Below, in pieces: positions 41,664 through 52,332 of a stretch of DNA of 64,000 nucleotides; within the stretch, counting starts at the first letter, position 1; each line of letters begins with the position of its first letter. Origin of the DNA: Ostrinia nubilalis (lineage: Eukaryota > Arthropoda > Insecta > Lepidoptera > Crambidae). The notes under the pieces are model-generated. The model saw nothing but the letters and a program-made list of their open reading frames with translations. It was not told where the DNA came from and made no database searches. The stretch lies in NCBI RefSeq assembly GCF_963855985.1, contig NC_087110.1, positions 8,175,001 through 8,239,000 on the forward strand, in the 5' to 3' direction. Both the position numbers and the translations under genes were made by a program.

Positions 41664-42425
41664 CAGTGGTTCCCAAAGTTTATAGTCTGTGTTTTGTTAA
41701 AACGTGGTTTCAAACTCAAGCGGTGCTGTTTTTCCGCGGTGGAAATTATTGTTGTAAAATCAAAAATCAAAATCAAAATTATCTTTATTTGTATAGACTA
41801 ATTAAATTAGTACTTACAAATCGTCAAATGCTCTTAAGGAGCCTATACATGTCTCATTCTTTTTTTTCCTTACCAGCGCTTCGAGACAAACATTTGGCAA
41901 GTGCTGAGAAGAAGTGCCGCAACAAACTCAGTCACCACTGCACTGTCTCCCGGGTTTAACTGTAAAAACTACAGAACAGCATGTTTTATGGCTATGTTGA
42001 GTCCTCTCCATAGTCGAGTGACTATGCTTTTTTCTGTTAGTTCCAACTTACCTAACTGAATCACTCGTCGATTTCCATCTGTATACTTCAGCAGTCTGTT
42101 CGAATGAAAGAGCAGTCCTTACTTAGTATTTCAGTTTGAATACCGAGAAGTTTGACTCATTACGAACGAATCAGTATCAGTCCAGAAAAAATATGTTTTA
42201 TTATACTTCCTCTGAATGGTCTCGCTGGTTTTCACTAGTATTATTTATTAATACTGATAAGTTTTCACTTAAAATACATCTACTAATTATTTAGGTTAAT
42301 GAATATGATACTTTTGTTAACCCAAAACCTTGTCTTCAAAATCGTGCTAGTGTAGTAACTTGTATTAGTAACAAATGTGTTAAGAATTAAGCTGGGAACT
42401 TTTGACCTATATGTTGAGAACCACT
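41664..42425. mobile_element. Possible hAT-like relic (CAGTGGTTC...GAACCACTG)
   Basis: The left CAGTGGTTCCCAAAG and right TTGAGAACCACTG resemble hAT termini. The 8-bp flanks (TTCCAAGA and CCCCACAC) do not match, so the pair may be two unrelated ends or an old copy. A non-LTR 3'-UTR fragment (41752-41925, minus) lies inside. Confidence 0.4.
41752..41925 (-). repeat. Non-LTR 3'-UTR fragment
   Basis: On the minus strand it contains GCGGCACTTCTTCTCAGCAC and TTGCCAAATGTTTGTCTCGA, close to the 3' UTR of the element at 57-59.9 kb. It ends in an ATTTTGATTTTTGATTTT tail. Confidence 0.75.
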
Positions 42426-42595
42426 GCCCCACACGAACCGAAGTACCTGTATCGATTTAAACTGAAATTAACATGAGCTCACAATGTGGGGATCACCGAA
42501 CATGATGTGCTCTTTTGATGCCCGGAAAATGGGAAAATAGACATTATTCGATGTAGATGAGGTGACAGATAAAGTGGAGTAAAATTAACACACTA

Positions 42596-42715
42596 AGGCT
42601 GAGTTGCACCACCTAACTTTGACCGTAACTATGACGATAACCGTTGTTTTTTGTATGGAGTTTTACAGATTTTTGATGTTTGTCAAAGTTAAAGTAAGAT
42701 GGTGCAACCCAGCCT
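42596..42715. mobile_element. AGGCTGAG-family TA-MITE, copy 3 (best copy)
   Basis: Perfectly placed TA duplications (42594-42595 and 42716-42717) flank AGGCTGAGTTGCACCACC ... GGTGCAACCCAGCCT. This copy defines the family ends. The TA duplication and short length suggest a Tc1/mariner-driven MITE. Confidence 0.85.
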
Positions 42716-42717
42716 TA

Positions 42718-43302
42718 GCATATTTTAAATAGTTAATATAATGCATTTGTCACACTGTCTGTCAGTTGCAATCAGTTCCCCTAAACAAATAAGAGTAGTA
42801 GGTAATTGTTTTATTTACTGTAATGTTTTCAATTTTCAATTTCAAATAAGTAGCTACGTGTTTCACTACGTGAAGTCATTGCGAAAAATCTATCACAGAT
42901 ATTGGGTGCTGATTGCCCGACGGGGAAATTATACATATTTTTCGGAAGGCAAGTTAATGCTATTGCTTTGATTTAGCCAAATCAGGCTCGTAAAAACTGT
43001 TATCACTCTTTCACGCTAACTTTATCATCATCATAATATCAGCTACAGAATGACCACTGATAAGGATCAGGTATTTTCCAGATTGGCTGATAGGTAGCGG
43101 CCTGCATCTAGCGCCTTCCTTTATGAGGTCGTCTATCTTTTCGGACTAAGTATCAGTTATAACTCAATCAATAAGTAATAATACTAAGTGACAACGCTTA
43201 TCCAGTTATTAAGCAAAGAAACTGAGTCAATCAATTAAGTCTAATCAATCTCACTTCAGCCTATTTATTTCAAGAACCAATCAAGAATGATAATCATCCT
43301 TA
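42718..43302. other. Intergenic sequence with an RTE-like 3' fragment
   Basis: At 43022-43120 the text ATCATCATCATAATATCAGC ... GGTAGCGGCCTGCATC is the inverted 3' end of a common lepidopteran RTE-like family, also at 60008-60160. A 76-codon frame at 42741-42971 shows no recognisable domain. Confidence 0.55.
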
Positions 43303-43557
43303 GAGCCAAAGCACACGATTCGTTGCGGCGCCGCACCGCAAAGATTTCGCCGTATCGCGCGACGCGGCGCCGCACCGCTCTCGTGTGCCCGCCACATATA
43401 TTTCTATGTGAAGCTCGATTCACACATATCAGTGAAGCCACAGTTCCGTCAAAGTGTGTTCGCTCAGTTCAGTATCAGTGCTAAAGTGTTGCGTCGACGA
43501 CGCAGCGACACCGCTCCGGCGTCGCACCGCACCGCAACGCATCGTGTGTTTTAGCTC
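43303..43557. mobile_element. GC-rich MITE, TTA duplication, copy 1
   Basis: Left GAGCCAAAGCACACGATTCG and, reversed from the right, GAGCTAAAACACACGATGCG are flanked by TTA (43300-43302 and 43558-43560). The ends are dominated by GCGGCGCCGCACCGC. The duplication suggests PIF/Harbinger. Another copy lies at 61596-62094. Confidence 0.85.
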
Positions 43558-44069
43558 TTAATTTGATATCGGTCGAGTTGAAAGGAATTTATTAAGGACA
43601 ACGGGTTAACTTCAGCGAAGGTTTTATGCAAAAATGACAGAACAGAATAAAAAGACTGATTGATTCCGGTATTGTTAATAGATGCCTAAGAACTAACTAA
43701 AAAGCACCTTTGGCACATTGATTGATAAGGGTAAATCACCTACGATATTTTTACACGTCTAGTGTTACTAGGGGGAGAGAAAAACGTTAGGGTGATAACA
43801 GCTTTGATTTTATAACTAAAATTTTGCTTCAAATTGTCTCCAAAACCACAGAGGTCTTAGTTAAGTGATCCTTACCGAATCTCAAGGGAAAGGGGGAGTA
43901 TTATTTACTATCTTATCTATTTGCCATTCATCAATCATCATTAAAATTATTATCATTATTTGGATGATATTATATCCACTAAAATTTCATTTCACTATTT
44001 TCATACTAATAACAAATGAAAAAAATAATAACACTGTATGTCATTTTTTCTAAACACCTATACAATGAA
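43558..44069. other. AT-rich sequence without a recognised feature
   Basis: No convincing frame or repeat boundary was seen. Confidence 0.4.
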
Positions 44070-44510
44070 CCGATGTAAAAATAATTTAATCTGGGGGCAC
44101 GGCAGTGCCCCCACCAAGTCGAGCAAAAAAGCGGCACGGCCGCACCATCCTTTTCTCGAAGCAATTCAGGCCATTTTCGACCGCCTGTAACTTCGTTGTG
44201 GATAAAACTAGAAGGCTGAATTTTCATTAGCTATGCAGGCATTGTAAAGACACGGTATATTTAAAATTTCATTCAATTTGAACCAGTAGTTTAAGAATTA
44301 TAACGGGTCAAAGTTACTTTATTTTGTCACTCACTGACTGACTGACTCACCGATCATCAAAATTCTAAGGCACTTCTAGCAGACCTAGAAGCTTCAAATT
44401 TGGAATATAAGTAGTGTTTGGTGTATGAATAAAGGAAAAACTAAAATATTTAGGGGCACGGGAGTGCAACCGCCAAGTCGAGTAAAATTTTTCAATTTCG
44501 GTCCAGTTTT
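44070..44510. repeat. Two fragments of (GACT)n-associated interspersed repeats
   Basis: The phrases GGGGGCACGGCAGTGCCCCC with CCAAGTCGAGCAAAA (about 44094-44130) and GGGGCACGGGAGTGCAACC with GCCAAGTCGAG (about 44452-44485) recur, with a short CACTGACTGACTGACTCAC run near 44332. The first fragment is inverted relative to the second. Confidence 0.6.
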
Positions 44511-44553
44511 CTAGATACATAACTGCTGTCTACAAAATACAAAAAGAAATGAG

Positions 44554-44848
44554 ATCCCATCAAAAACAATACTTGTCAAAAAAACCAAGTCTCGCAACTC
44601 AGTTGTTCTACGGTAAAAAGTTGTGAGATCCATGTAATACCAAGTCAATAAAATATATTGACTTGGCCATCGCATGAAAACACGTGTAAATAAAATTATT
44701 TAGTGCGATGGCCAAGTCAATAATTTATGTAAAACGTTAAAGATTTCCTGGCCTGGACTTGGTATTACATGGATCTCACAACTTTTTACCGTAGAACAAC
44801 TGAGTTGCGAGACTTGGTTTTTTTGACAAGTATTGTTTTTGATGGGAT
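44554..44848. mobile_element. 295-bp foldback element
   Basis: The sequence is almost palindromic over its whole length. CCCATCAAAAACAATACTTG and GTTCTACGGTAAAAAGTTGT on the left are matched by inverted copies on the right, and an inner pair GACTTGGCCATCGCA/TGCGATGGCCAAGTC follows. Half of a second copy is at 15450-15619. No coding capacity is visible. Confidence 0.85.
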
Positions 44849-46019
44849 TTATTTTATGAGAGCATTTAAGTCTAAGAATACTTAGTTTTTATTCCAGATT
44901 TTCAAGGGAACACGCGGGAAAAATCTTTCTATGACAGAACAAAATTTTCCGGGCGAATTCGCGGGCAAAAGGAATATAATGTAGGTATACCTACGTGAAA
45001 GTATGAAAAGTTTCTTCCCTCGAGAACAGTGTTTTGTTTCAGATTTTTTGATCGTTTATTTTGCTTCTGAAAACTTGAAAATTCAGACGACAGCACATCA
45101 AACTTTACAGTGCCGTCTTATCCCATTGTAATAATAATAGAAAGAAAGAATATTTTGGAACAAAAATGTATAATCGAAGTTCATATTTGGGGTTCGGATA
45201 GACCTTAAGAGGAAACTCATGTCTGTAAATGTTTGATTCATCGCCAAACTTTTGTTTTATCTCTTTTTAATATTATTCTTCGGTGTTTTATTACGTCAGA
45301 GTCTTTGTAATAATAAAAACTTTTTACTGAAGAGGGCCTTTAGAGATAGGTACGATAACGTTTTGAACTGTTACATTTTAAAAGGTCTGGTCCACTGGGC
45401 TTTGATAATCCATCGAAGAAATAGAAATGTTAATTAATTTCTTCATAACACAGTCAAATTTGTCAAAAAACATAGTTTACTTTTTGTTGTGTTTGTTTCA
45501 TAATAACCTGGAAAGGGGTCAACCGAGGCGAGGCGGAAAAGTGTGCGTTTCAGTACGGAGTTTCATACAAATAATACTGACCACCTCGAGTTGATACGGT
45601 TACGATCCGTTTCCGGGTTGATAAGTGTGCTTCGTTCTAAAAGCTCGTACTTTTTTACACCCTATATACCAGCTATGACCTACGTCTCTCCCATCTCTAA
45701 GGCCATCATTATTATTAGAAACTTACAACCGCCGAGCCCATCAATTTAAGTACAGGCTATCTTTCTTTATAGGTAGAGATTAAGTTAAAATACTTCGGGA
45801 GTTGGTCACAAAGCCTTTTCAGAAATTCGGCGGGGATGCCTGTTCGTTTTTATTATAAATCGGCTCCCTCATTTTTCGATCGATCAAGCTCTAAGAAACG
45901 ATCTCAACTCAATGGATTGAGATGAATGGTGGTCGCTTTATTCTGTTCTTCGCGGAATTATGGCGGCAGGATGGGTGACAAGATGAAAAAAGTAATTTGT
46001 GTGCGAAATTTTATACTAT
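44849..46019. other. Intergenic sequence with one repeat fragment
   Basis: At about 45540-45650 the text TTTCATACAAATAATACTGA ... GTTGATAAGTGTGC matches, inverted, the left part of the TA-flanked element at 50910-51588. The remainder has no recognised feature. Confidence 0.5.
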
Positions 46020-46620
46020 ATTTATAAAAGCGAAAGGTCACTGCCTCACTCGCTCATCACGAAATCTCAGAAACTACAAGTGCTTGGAGTCTCAAATTTT
46101 CCTTTTAGAACGTAGGTGCTCACTAAGGCCTCAGCCTCGAATTTAGCGGGCAGCGGCGCGGGAGCGGCGGCGGCGCGGGAGCGGCAGGATCTTATGCGTA
46201 AAATCAAATAGACCGGTTCTCGAAAACAGCGGCGCGGGAGCGGGCAACGAGCGGGCAGCGGCGCGGGAGCGAGCAACGAGCGGGCAGCGCGGCAGCGCAC
46301 TCCTTCTTTTGCCCACAATAAATCGAGCGTTAGGAATAAATTTGAATCGAAATAAAATTGTCGCCGTTGTTCAGACATTTCGTTTGCGAATAAAAACAAA
46401 TATCTCGACAACACAACCCCGAACACAACACTTCGCCGCTAAAGCGCCGCGCGAGCTGCCCGCTTGTTTCGAGAACGGGTCTGCGTTGCCCGCGCCGCTG
46501 CCCGCTAAATTCGAGGCTGAGGCCTTAGACGGGATTTGGCAAAATTCTACCCCTAAAGGATTAAAACGGGATCCACGCGTACGAAGTCGCGGGCGGCCGC
46601 TATTAGTAGTAGCGAAATAA
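46020..46620 (+). repeat. Interspersed repeat split by a 400-bp insertion
   Basis: Left part (CTCACTCGCTCATCACGAAA, then AACGTAGGTGCTCACTA) and right part (GGATTTGGCAAAATTCTACC, GGATCCACGCGTACGAAG, CGCGGGCGGCCGC) join into one family copy once 46126-46525 and one TA are removed. The adjoining copy at 46625-46760 has the same order uninterrupted. Confidence 0.75.
46126..46525. mobile_element. GC-rich TIR element, TA duplication, 400 bp
   Basis: The ends AGGCCTCAGCCTCGAATTTA then GCGGGCAGCGGCGCGG are identical in inverted orientation on both sides for over 35 bp. TA flanks it at 46124-46125 and 46526-46527. The left arm has further GCGGGAGCGG repeats, which create spurious long frames. It is nested in an interspersed repeat. 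Confidence 0.85.
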
Positions 46621-46624
46621 CACT

Positions 46625-46860
46625 CACTGATTAATGACGAAATCTCAAAAACATGGCAGATAGGTAGGTTCCTTATAGGGTGTAAGCATCCGCTAAGTAC
46701 CTAGGTACGGATTTTACGAAACTCTACCCTTAGGAGGTAAAACGGGGTCCACGCGAAGTAAGTTGTCCAGAAGAAATGGTAGGGTTAATACTGGGACGTG
46801 TAAAAGTTATTTTTAAATAATAAAATGAGTTTTATGAAAGCTTTATCAATGCAAACGCGA
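46625..46860 (+). repeat. Interspersed repeat copy followed by non-LTR 3'-UTR fragment
   Basis: GACGAAATCTCAAAAACATG to AGGAGGTAAAACGGGGTCCA (about 46634-46752) is a second copy of the family at 46020. It is followed by TAGGGTTAATACTGGGACGT (about 46780), which matches the non-LTR 3'-UTR block at 54925. Confidence 0.6.
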
Positions 46861-47158
46861 AATCATTAATTTCCGTTATAACTTTGAACCTAAAACAAAA
46901 AATACATCTAGAAACTTTAATTTATTGTTCCTATCATCTCGGAATATCAAATTAAACATATTAATAAGGCTTTCTAGTCACTGATATTTTTCGATCTTTC
47001 ATAAAGGTATTTCATAATATTTGAGGACCTGTAATTCACTATGTAGTAAATAGGTAGGTATTTCATTTCATTCACGATGTAGAGACTCTGGCACATCAAT
47101 CAAACCACACTCTGGGGTCTTATGAAGTTTCAATAAAAGCAATTTTGCAATAAAAGTA
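46861..47158. other. Sequence without a recognised feature
   Basis: AT-rich text between two repeats; nothing identified. Confidence 0.4.
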
Positions 47159-47160
47159 TA

Positions 47161-47379
47161 CAGGGTGTTTAAATCGTTGGCATCTTTATAAAGTAAAACT
47201 CTACTCAATACATAGTACATTCCTCAAATATGAGACAAGTCCAATGAGTTAAAATTGCAATAATTAAAACTTTTCCAACGATTTCAATTTGAATTTCAAA
47301 ATTGCTCTTATTATCATAAGTAGAGTCTTATGTATTGTAAACGTATTAAAATGACACCAATGATTTCAAATTCACCCTG
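47161..47379. mobile_element. 219-bp TA-MITE, CAGGGTG...CACCCTG
   Basis: CAGGGTGTTTAAATCGTTGG on the left and TGATTTCAAATTCACCCTG on the right are inverted ends, with TA at 47159-47160 and 47380-47381. An inner inverted pair is ACTCTACT and AGTAGAGT. This fits a mariner-type MITE. Confidence 0.85.
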
Positions 47380-47865
47380 TATGATGCTTTAGTCTGTAAT
47401 AATAAGACGGTCGTCGACATAAATACATACCACCGTAGACAGTCGGGATTGTGTACTTAAAGAATTAGAAGAAACTGAAAGGACCAACATTATTCGAGTT
47501 ATCGGCAAACGAACCGAAGGGCCCTCCGGTCTGTCGACCTTTTAGTAAAACTTCTACTGTATAAATAAACTATATTTTTTGTGTTTATAGAAGGCGCTAC
47601 ACGCTTCGGCTTTTCTAAGTACTTTTGCTAGGAATCAATAAAATAAAAATGTATGACTATTTCTCTTGGTCATCGCATTACCCGGAAAGGGCCCGACTGA
47701 TTTCTTTAATTATTTTTATTGTATTTGTTATTATGAGGAGAAGGTTATGAAGTAAAAACATGTTAACATTTCATAAACAGGACAACGTCTGTCGGGACTG
47801 CTACTTAGTCAGAAATATTTATTTGAGAAAATCTAGATTTTAGATTATACATCCCATTTTATAAG
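47380..47865. other. Sequence without a recognised feature
   Basis: No frame or known repeat phrase was recognised. GCCCTCCGGTCTGTCGACC near 47521 is locally GC-rich. Confidence 0.4.
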
Positions 47866-48180
47866 AATAAGAATAAGAATAAGAATAAGAAAAACTTTAT
47901 TTGACACAAAAAAGGAAAAAAATAAAAAACAGAACAAAGGGACTTAAAACTATACACGCATATTTTTGTGCCAAAAAGGCGCCCGCTCAGCATTAATCGA
48001 GCCACGCGTGCATGCACGCGTGCCCCGACGCTGGTTTTCAGCGGGAGCCTCTCCAACCAATATTATAAATAAAAATAAAAAAATAACATTAAACAAAACA
48101 AAACAAAAACAGAACATTGACAAAGACAAAACATTGACAAAGAGGGCGCCACTAGTACTATTTAGCACAATGGAATGACG
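47866..48180 (-). repeat. Probable retroelement 3' end with TTCTTA tail
   Basis: An AATAAGAATAAGAATAAG tract (47866-47890), then ACTTTATTTGACACAAAAA, looks like the inverted 3' end of a non-LTR element with a short repeat tail. The following 250 bp include GCACGCGTGCATGCACGCGT-like palindromic text near 48005-48025 and A-rich runs. Family uncertain. Confidence 0.45.
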
Positions 48181-48760
48181 ATCATTACTTTGATAAAAGC
48201 ACGATAAAAATATTATTTGCAAATCAATAAGAAAATCAATAATATAGAATGACGTTTACCGCCACAAAATTATTTCGATCCACATTCCGACTTGCTATAA
48301 ATTTATCAAAATATCAGTTTTATCGGAATTAATATCGAATCGAGTCACACGACATCACTCGATTACTTTGCGATTGCAGTACGATGATACGATTATTTTT
48401 ACGTTGCGGCAATCACTAAAATTCGCTAAAATGACACTAATGACGTTTAAAAGTGGCACGCTCGTCTTCATACAAATTTTTCACATGCTGCATCTATCAA
48501 TATCTGTGACAATAAGCTATTCTTAAAAGTAAAAAAAAAAAAAAAAAAAAGAACAAAAGGAAAATGGTTGATGATTGACATCACAATTGACATTGAATGA
48601 AGAATGAGGAACTAATTTAATATAGTTATCTGTGAATGAAGACCTATCTGTGAATTATCTGTGAATTATCTAGGCATTGGATACATTTTCCGTGAACGAC
48701 ATGACCTCTTCAATTGATTAAAGATCAAAATGTTTTAATGTGTGATCTACATAGTAAGAC
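48181..48760. other. AT-rich sequence without a recognised gene
   Basis: An A-run at about 48530-48550 and a short tandem GTGAATTATCT near 48650 are the only marked features. The phrase TGGCACGCTCGT near 48453 recurs near 15930. Confidence 0.4.
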
Positions 48761-48762
48761 TA

Positions 48763-48979
48763 AAGCCTGGTCCATGAGCACGTAGAATCCCGTCCAATGA
48801 CCCCAAGCTACCCATCCCTATCGCTCGCGCGTAATTATGTTGCTGTCGCGACTGTGCGAACTGCGACGGGCGCCCGCAGTGAGTGTGCGAGCACGACAGC
48901 AACATAATTACGCGCGAGCGATAGGGATGGGTAGCTTGGGGTCATTGGACGGGATTCTACGTGCTCACGGACCAGGCTT
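48763..48979. mobile_element. Near-perfect hairpin MITE, TA duplication
   Basis: Arms 48763-48848 and 48894-48979 (86 bp each) are inverted copies with a single difference (CATGAG against CGTGAG). The loop is 45 bp, and TA flanks both sides (48761-48762, 48980-48981). Ends are AAGCCTGGTCC and GGACCAGGCTT. A transcript would form a long, almost perfect duplex. Confidence 0.9.
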
Positions 48980-49039
48980 TAGCTTAGGTATAAACGAAAA
49001 TTATTATAATAATTTTGATTTTACACTTTCGGCGGCAAT

Positions 49040-49265
49040 GTCACGAACTAAATCTATACTAAAGCTGAAGAGTTTGTTTGTTTGTTTGTTTGTTTGTTTG
49101 TTTGTTTGTTTGTTTGTTTGGTTGAACGCGCTAATCTCAGGAACTACTGGACCGATTTGAAAAATTCTTTTTGTGTTGGATAGCCCGTTAGTTCCTGAAG
49201 GCTTTAGGCTATTTATCATCACGCTAAGACCAATAGGAGCGGAGCACCAATCAAGAATATTTCAA
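49040..49265 (+). repeat. (GTTT)n-associated interspersed repeat
   Basis: AAAGCTGAAGAGT is followed by about eleven GTTT units (49073-49120), GAACGCGCTAATCTCAGGAA, CTACTGGACCGATTTGAAA and GGCTTTAGGCTATTTATCA. A fragment of this family forms the loop of the palindrome at 7620-7796. Confidence 0.8.
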
Positions 49266-49619
49266 ATCAGTGAATTTTTTCCTTTTGAGAGCTGACGCTG
49301 CGTAAACGGTTAAAGTTTCGCAAAAATCATGTATGACAGGATTGTTCCCCTTTAAAAGTTCTTAAAAAAAGTCCGCGGTAGCATATGTCTATCTTTTAAG
49401 GTTGGCTCATAGTAACCATTTTTATGCAAAAAAAATCTGTTTTAAAATAATGCATTATTTGCGAAGGTGTTTTTATAAACATGATATTAATCCTTATCCA
49501 AATAAATTAATTATTCACCACAAGTATTTAATTTTAAACATTCTTGCCCTTTACACCATTCGATTTCAATAAATATCTTAGGAGATATCGCAGTTTTAAA
49601 ATCACATCGCAGCAAAATA
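49266..49619. other. Sequence without a recognised feature
   Basis: The text may be the continuation of the preceding repeat (AAAAGTCCGCGGTAGCATAT near 49369), but no boundary can be set. Confidence 0.4.
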
Positions 49620-49890
49620 ATGATCAAGTACTACGCGCGCTATTGATGGATCAATGCACAGCCTAAACCGCTGATCGTAAAGACCTGAAACTTGGACGGT
49701 GTGTTCTTTCTATGACGTAAGCATCTGATAAGAAAGGATTTTCCAAAATTCTACACCTAAGGAGGTAAAAAGGAGGGGCAAAGTTTGTATGAAATAACGA
49801 GATTCCTTCGTCCAATCTACTTAAAATTTTGCATAAGCATTCTATAACAGAATTAATGGAAGACGTGTTTCGTATTTTAGTGAAATGCAC
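49620..49890 (+). repeat. Interspersed repeat, TATGACGTAAGCATC family
   Basis: TGGATCAATGCACAGCCTAA, TATGACGTAAGCATCTGATA and CCTAAGGAGGTAAAAAGGAG match, in order, the inverted copy at 55540-55710 and the copies near 46640. Confidence 0.65.
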
Positions 49891-50909
49891 CCCCTAACTA
49901 TGTTAAAAAGGGGTAGAAAGTTATTTTAGTGGTGATTTGCTTCAAAGTTGATATTAATTACTCATTAGTGCATTTTTTTACAATCATGACGTCATGTTAA
50001 CGACTACCATACTCTAGGGGCCTCACTTAACCTCGGAGTGGCCCGCCCGCTGCGTGCGCTCGCCCAACAATGCATAGTAATGCATAAAAGTCATGCCGCG
50101 GGCACCTGCTTGCGCTGTATACTTACATAAACTCATTTTCGCGCGAGAGTTTTGGCGGAGGCCCTTGAGGTAGTGGGAGTAGTCTTGAGGAAAAGCTCCT
50201 TCTCCCACGGCCAGTGGCATGCTGGAAGCTTGGTAATTCTAGCACCCGTAGGAAAATATAAAAAAAAGTTTACCAATAATACTGCGGTAGGTGTAGTTTT
50301 CGATTTCGTTGTAAAAAAATAATACCACCGAGTAACTTTCACCGGATCAAAGGCCGAGCTGCATATTCATAAAATATAAGAAAAAAATATTTTCATGTTT
50401 ATTTAACCTGATTTTTATATTTTAAAAGTATTCAAACATTTAGATAGGATAACGTTAAAACATTTAAAAATAATCGTATGAGAACGTTTTCGACTTCTCC
50501 ACGGACGAAGTCGCGGGCAAAAGCTATTTGTAAAATAATTAGACTAAATTATTAAAAGTGCCTACCCAAAGTCATTATTCCACGCGGACGAAGTCGCGGG
50601 CACAGCTAGTTACTTTATAAAATCGTGACAACGATAACCTTTGCTTAATACCAATAGCTCATCCAAAACTTAACATTCAAAGCAAAATAACTAAGTAACA
50701 GATCCACTTAAGTTGATATTGGAAATCCAATTACAATATTTAATCGATACACAATGGCTGAGACTTAACTACGTGACGTGAATACAATAGCAAGAACAGT
50801 CAACGGCAGATCAAGCTGTACACTGTAGCATCTTATTTAGTAGAAATAAGTACTGTTTTGCAACAAAAATGTATAAATGTACCTATTGTCAGTACGTTTA
50901 AAGGACGTA
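49891..50909. other. Intergenic sequence with short repeat ends
   Basis: Two copies of a 3' end phrase (GACGAAGTCGCGGGCAAAAG near 50503, GACGAAGTCGCGGGCACAGC near 50588) mark ends of interspersed repeats. GC-rich text at 50015-50240 was not identified. Confidence 0.5.
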
Positions 50910-51588
50910 GCACACTAATCAACTCGGAAAGGGATCGTAACCGTTTCAACTCAAGGCGGTCAGTATTCTTTGTATGAAACTTCATACTGCAACGCACACT
51001 TATTATCCGCACCGTAAGCTACGCCCGTATTTAAAACATTACTATGGGCCTCATAAGAAGGCTCAAAGTCACCCAAAGGGCGATGGAGCTTGCTATGCTC
51101 GGAGTTTCCCTACGTGATCGAATCAGAAATGAGGAGATCCATAGGAAAACCAGAGTGACTGACATAGCCCGCAGAATCGCTAAAATCAAGTGGCAGTGGG
51201 CGGGGCACATAGCTCGTAGAGCTGATGGCCGCTGGGGCAGGAAAGTTCTTGAGTGGCGACCACGAGCTGGAAGACGTAGCGTGGGCAGGCCTCCCACTAG
51301 GTAGACCGACGATCTAGTGAAGGTCGCGGGAGGTGCCTGGATGCGAGCGGCGCAAGATCGGTCTTCGTGGAATTCCTTGGGGGAGGCCTTTGTCCAGCAG
51401 TGGACGTCTTTCGGCTGAAACGAACGAACTATGAGGTCTAACAGGTGCGCGTGGATGCACAGGGTGAACCAATCACAGAGCTCTATTCAACGCTGTGCGT
51501 TCGATTTGCTGCTTCACTTATGCAAGCATCGCGCGCGAAAGGCGTTGTCCCCTACAGTGTTGATCCCTTTCCGAGTTGATAAGTCTGC
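50910..51588. mobile_element. TA-flanked TIR element carrying an RTE insertion
   Basis: GCACACTAATCAACTCGGAA (left) and its near-copy inverted at the right (TTCCGAGTTGATAAGTCTGC) are flanked by TA at 50908-50909 and 51589-51590. A related inverted fragment is at 45540-45650. The middle (51041-51425) is an RTE-like coding fragment. Confidence 0.75.
51041..51425 (+). pseudogene. RTE-like reverse transcriptase C-terminal fragment
   Basis: The frame reads MGLIRRLKVTQRAMELAMLG, IRNEEIHRKTRVTDIARRIA, KWQWAGHIARRADGRWGRKV and GRRSVGRPPTR, then a stop. The following text in a shifted frame reads WTDDLVKVAGGAWMRAAQDR and EAFVQQWTS. This is the well-known C-terminus of lepidopteran RTE-type endonuclease-reverse transcriptases. 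It is 5'-truncated with one break near 51301, and a short 3' UTR follows (CAGCAGTGGACGTCTTTCGG). Confidence 0.88.
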
Positions 51589-51835
51589 TATGAGCTTTAT
51601 TCTGCTAGCGAATATAGAGAAGAAATTCAATGGAATCGAGTTACTGAGAATAAAACGTGAGTAACGTCATTTAAATGAGGCATGGTGGCCATGATTGAAT
51701 CTGTTTATCTCGTCAATATGGTGGAGTAGTAGATAGTGATGTATTTGTTAAGATTTTACCCACACTGTTAGATTTTAAGTCACTATAAGAACTGTTTTTA
51801 GCCACCAGAGACTACACGCTACTTTTTAAATAAAT

Positions 51836-52040
51836 AAATAAATAAAAATCATTTATTGTTTCCCACAACCAAAATTTAAAAGTTACAAGATAGTCAGTCA
51901 AGTTTAGTCAGTAGATAACATATTTAACTAAGTACACTATAAAGATGCCAAAAAAATTCCCGAATTTAATTCCAAGGTCTTGCAATGTGCAAGTCAACAA
52001 GAATCTTCAGGGAAAATATAAATTTACTCCATCATAGATC
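51836..52040 (-). repeat. Possible retroelement 3' tail
   Basis: The AAATAAATAAATAAAAATC run followed by ATTTATTGTTTCCCACAACC looks like an inverted 3' tail with (TTTA)n. No body was recognised. Confidence 0.35.
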
Positions 52041-52048
52041 CCATGATG

Positions 52049-52332
52049 CAGTAGCGGCGTAAGGGGGGGGCGGTGGGGGCGGTCCGCCCCGGGTGCCAAG
52101 CATCAGGGGGTGACACAAGTCGCGCAGATTAGTACTCACTGGCACATCTGCATGGCAAATCTGCGGTCTGTCATGATACGGGGGGGTGGGGGGTGTGATT
52201 GTTTTTCAATCTTCGAATCGGTAGGTAACCCCAAAATCCTGGGAAGGTACCAGGGGGTGCCATAGGACTTGTGACGGGGGGGGGGGGAGGGGGTGATCGC
52301 CCCGGGTACCAACCCATGCTACGCCGCCACTG
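52049..52332. mobile_element. hAT MITE with long G-runs
   Basis: The 8-bp duplication CCATGATG (52041-52048 and 52333-52340) flanks CAGTAGCGGCGTA on the left and TACGCCGCCACTG on the right. These are classic hAT-type ends. The 284-bp body has several long G-runs, including a near-pure run of about 13 at 52278-52290, which could form quadruplexes on the plus strand. Confidence 0.92.

Noticed and set aside
41664..42425. Confident hAT insertion
   Set aside because: The ends look hAT-like but the 8-bp flanks differ, so it is listed only at low confidence.
46067..46426. Long frames over the GC-rich block
   Set aside because: They arise from GCGGGAGCGG-type repetition within a TIR element, contain low-complexity Arg/Ala/Pro text, and cross the element border.
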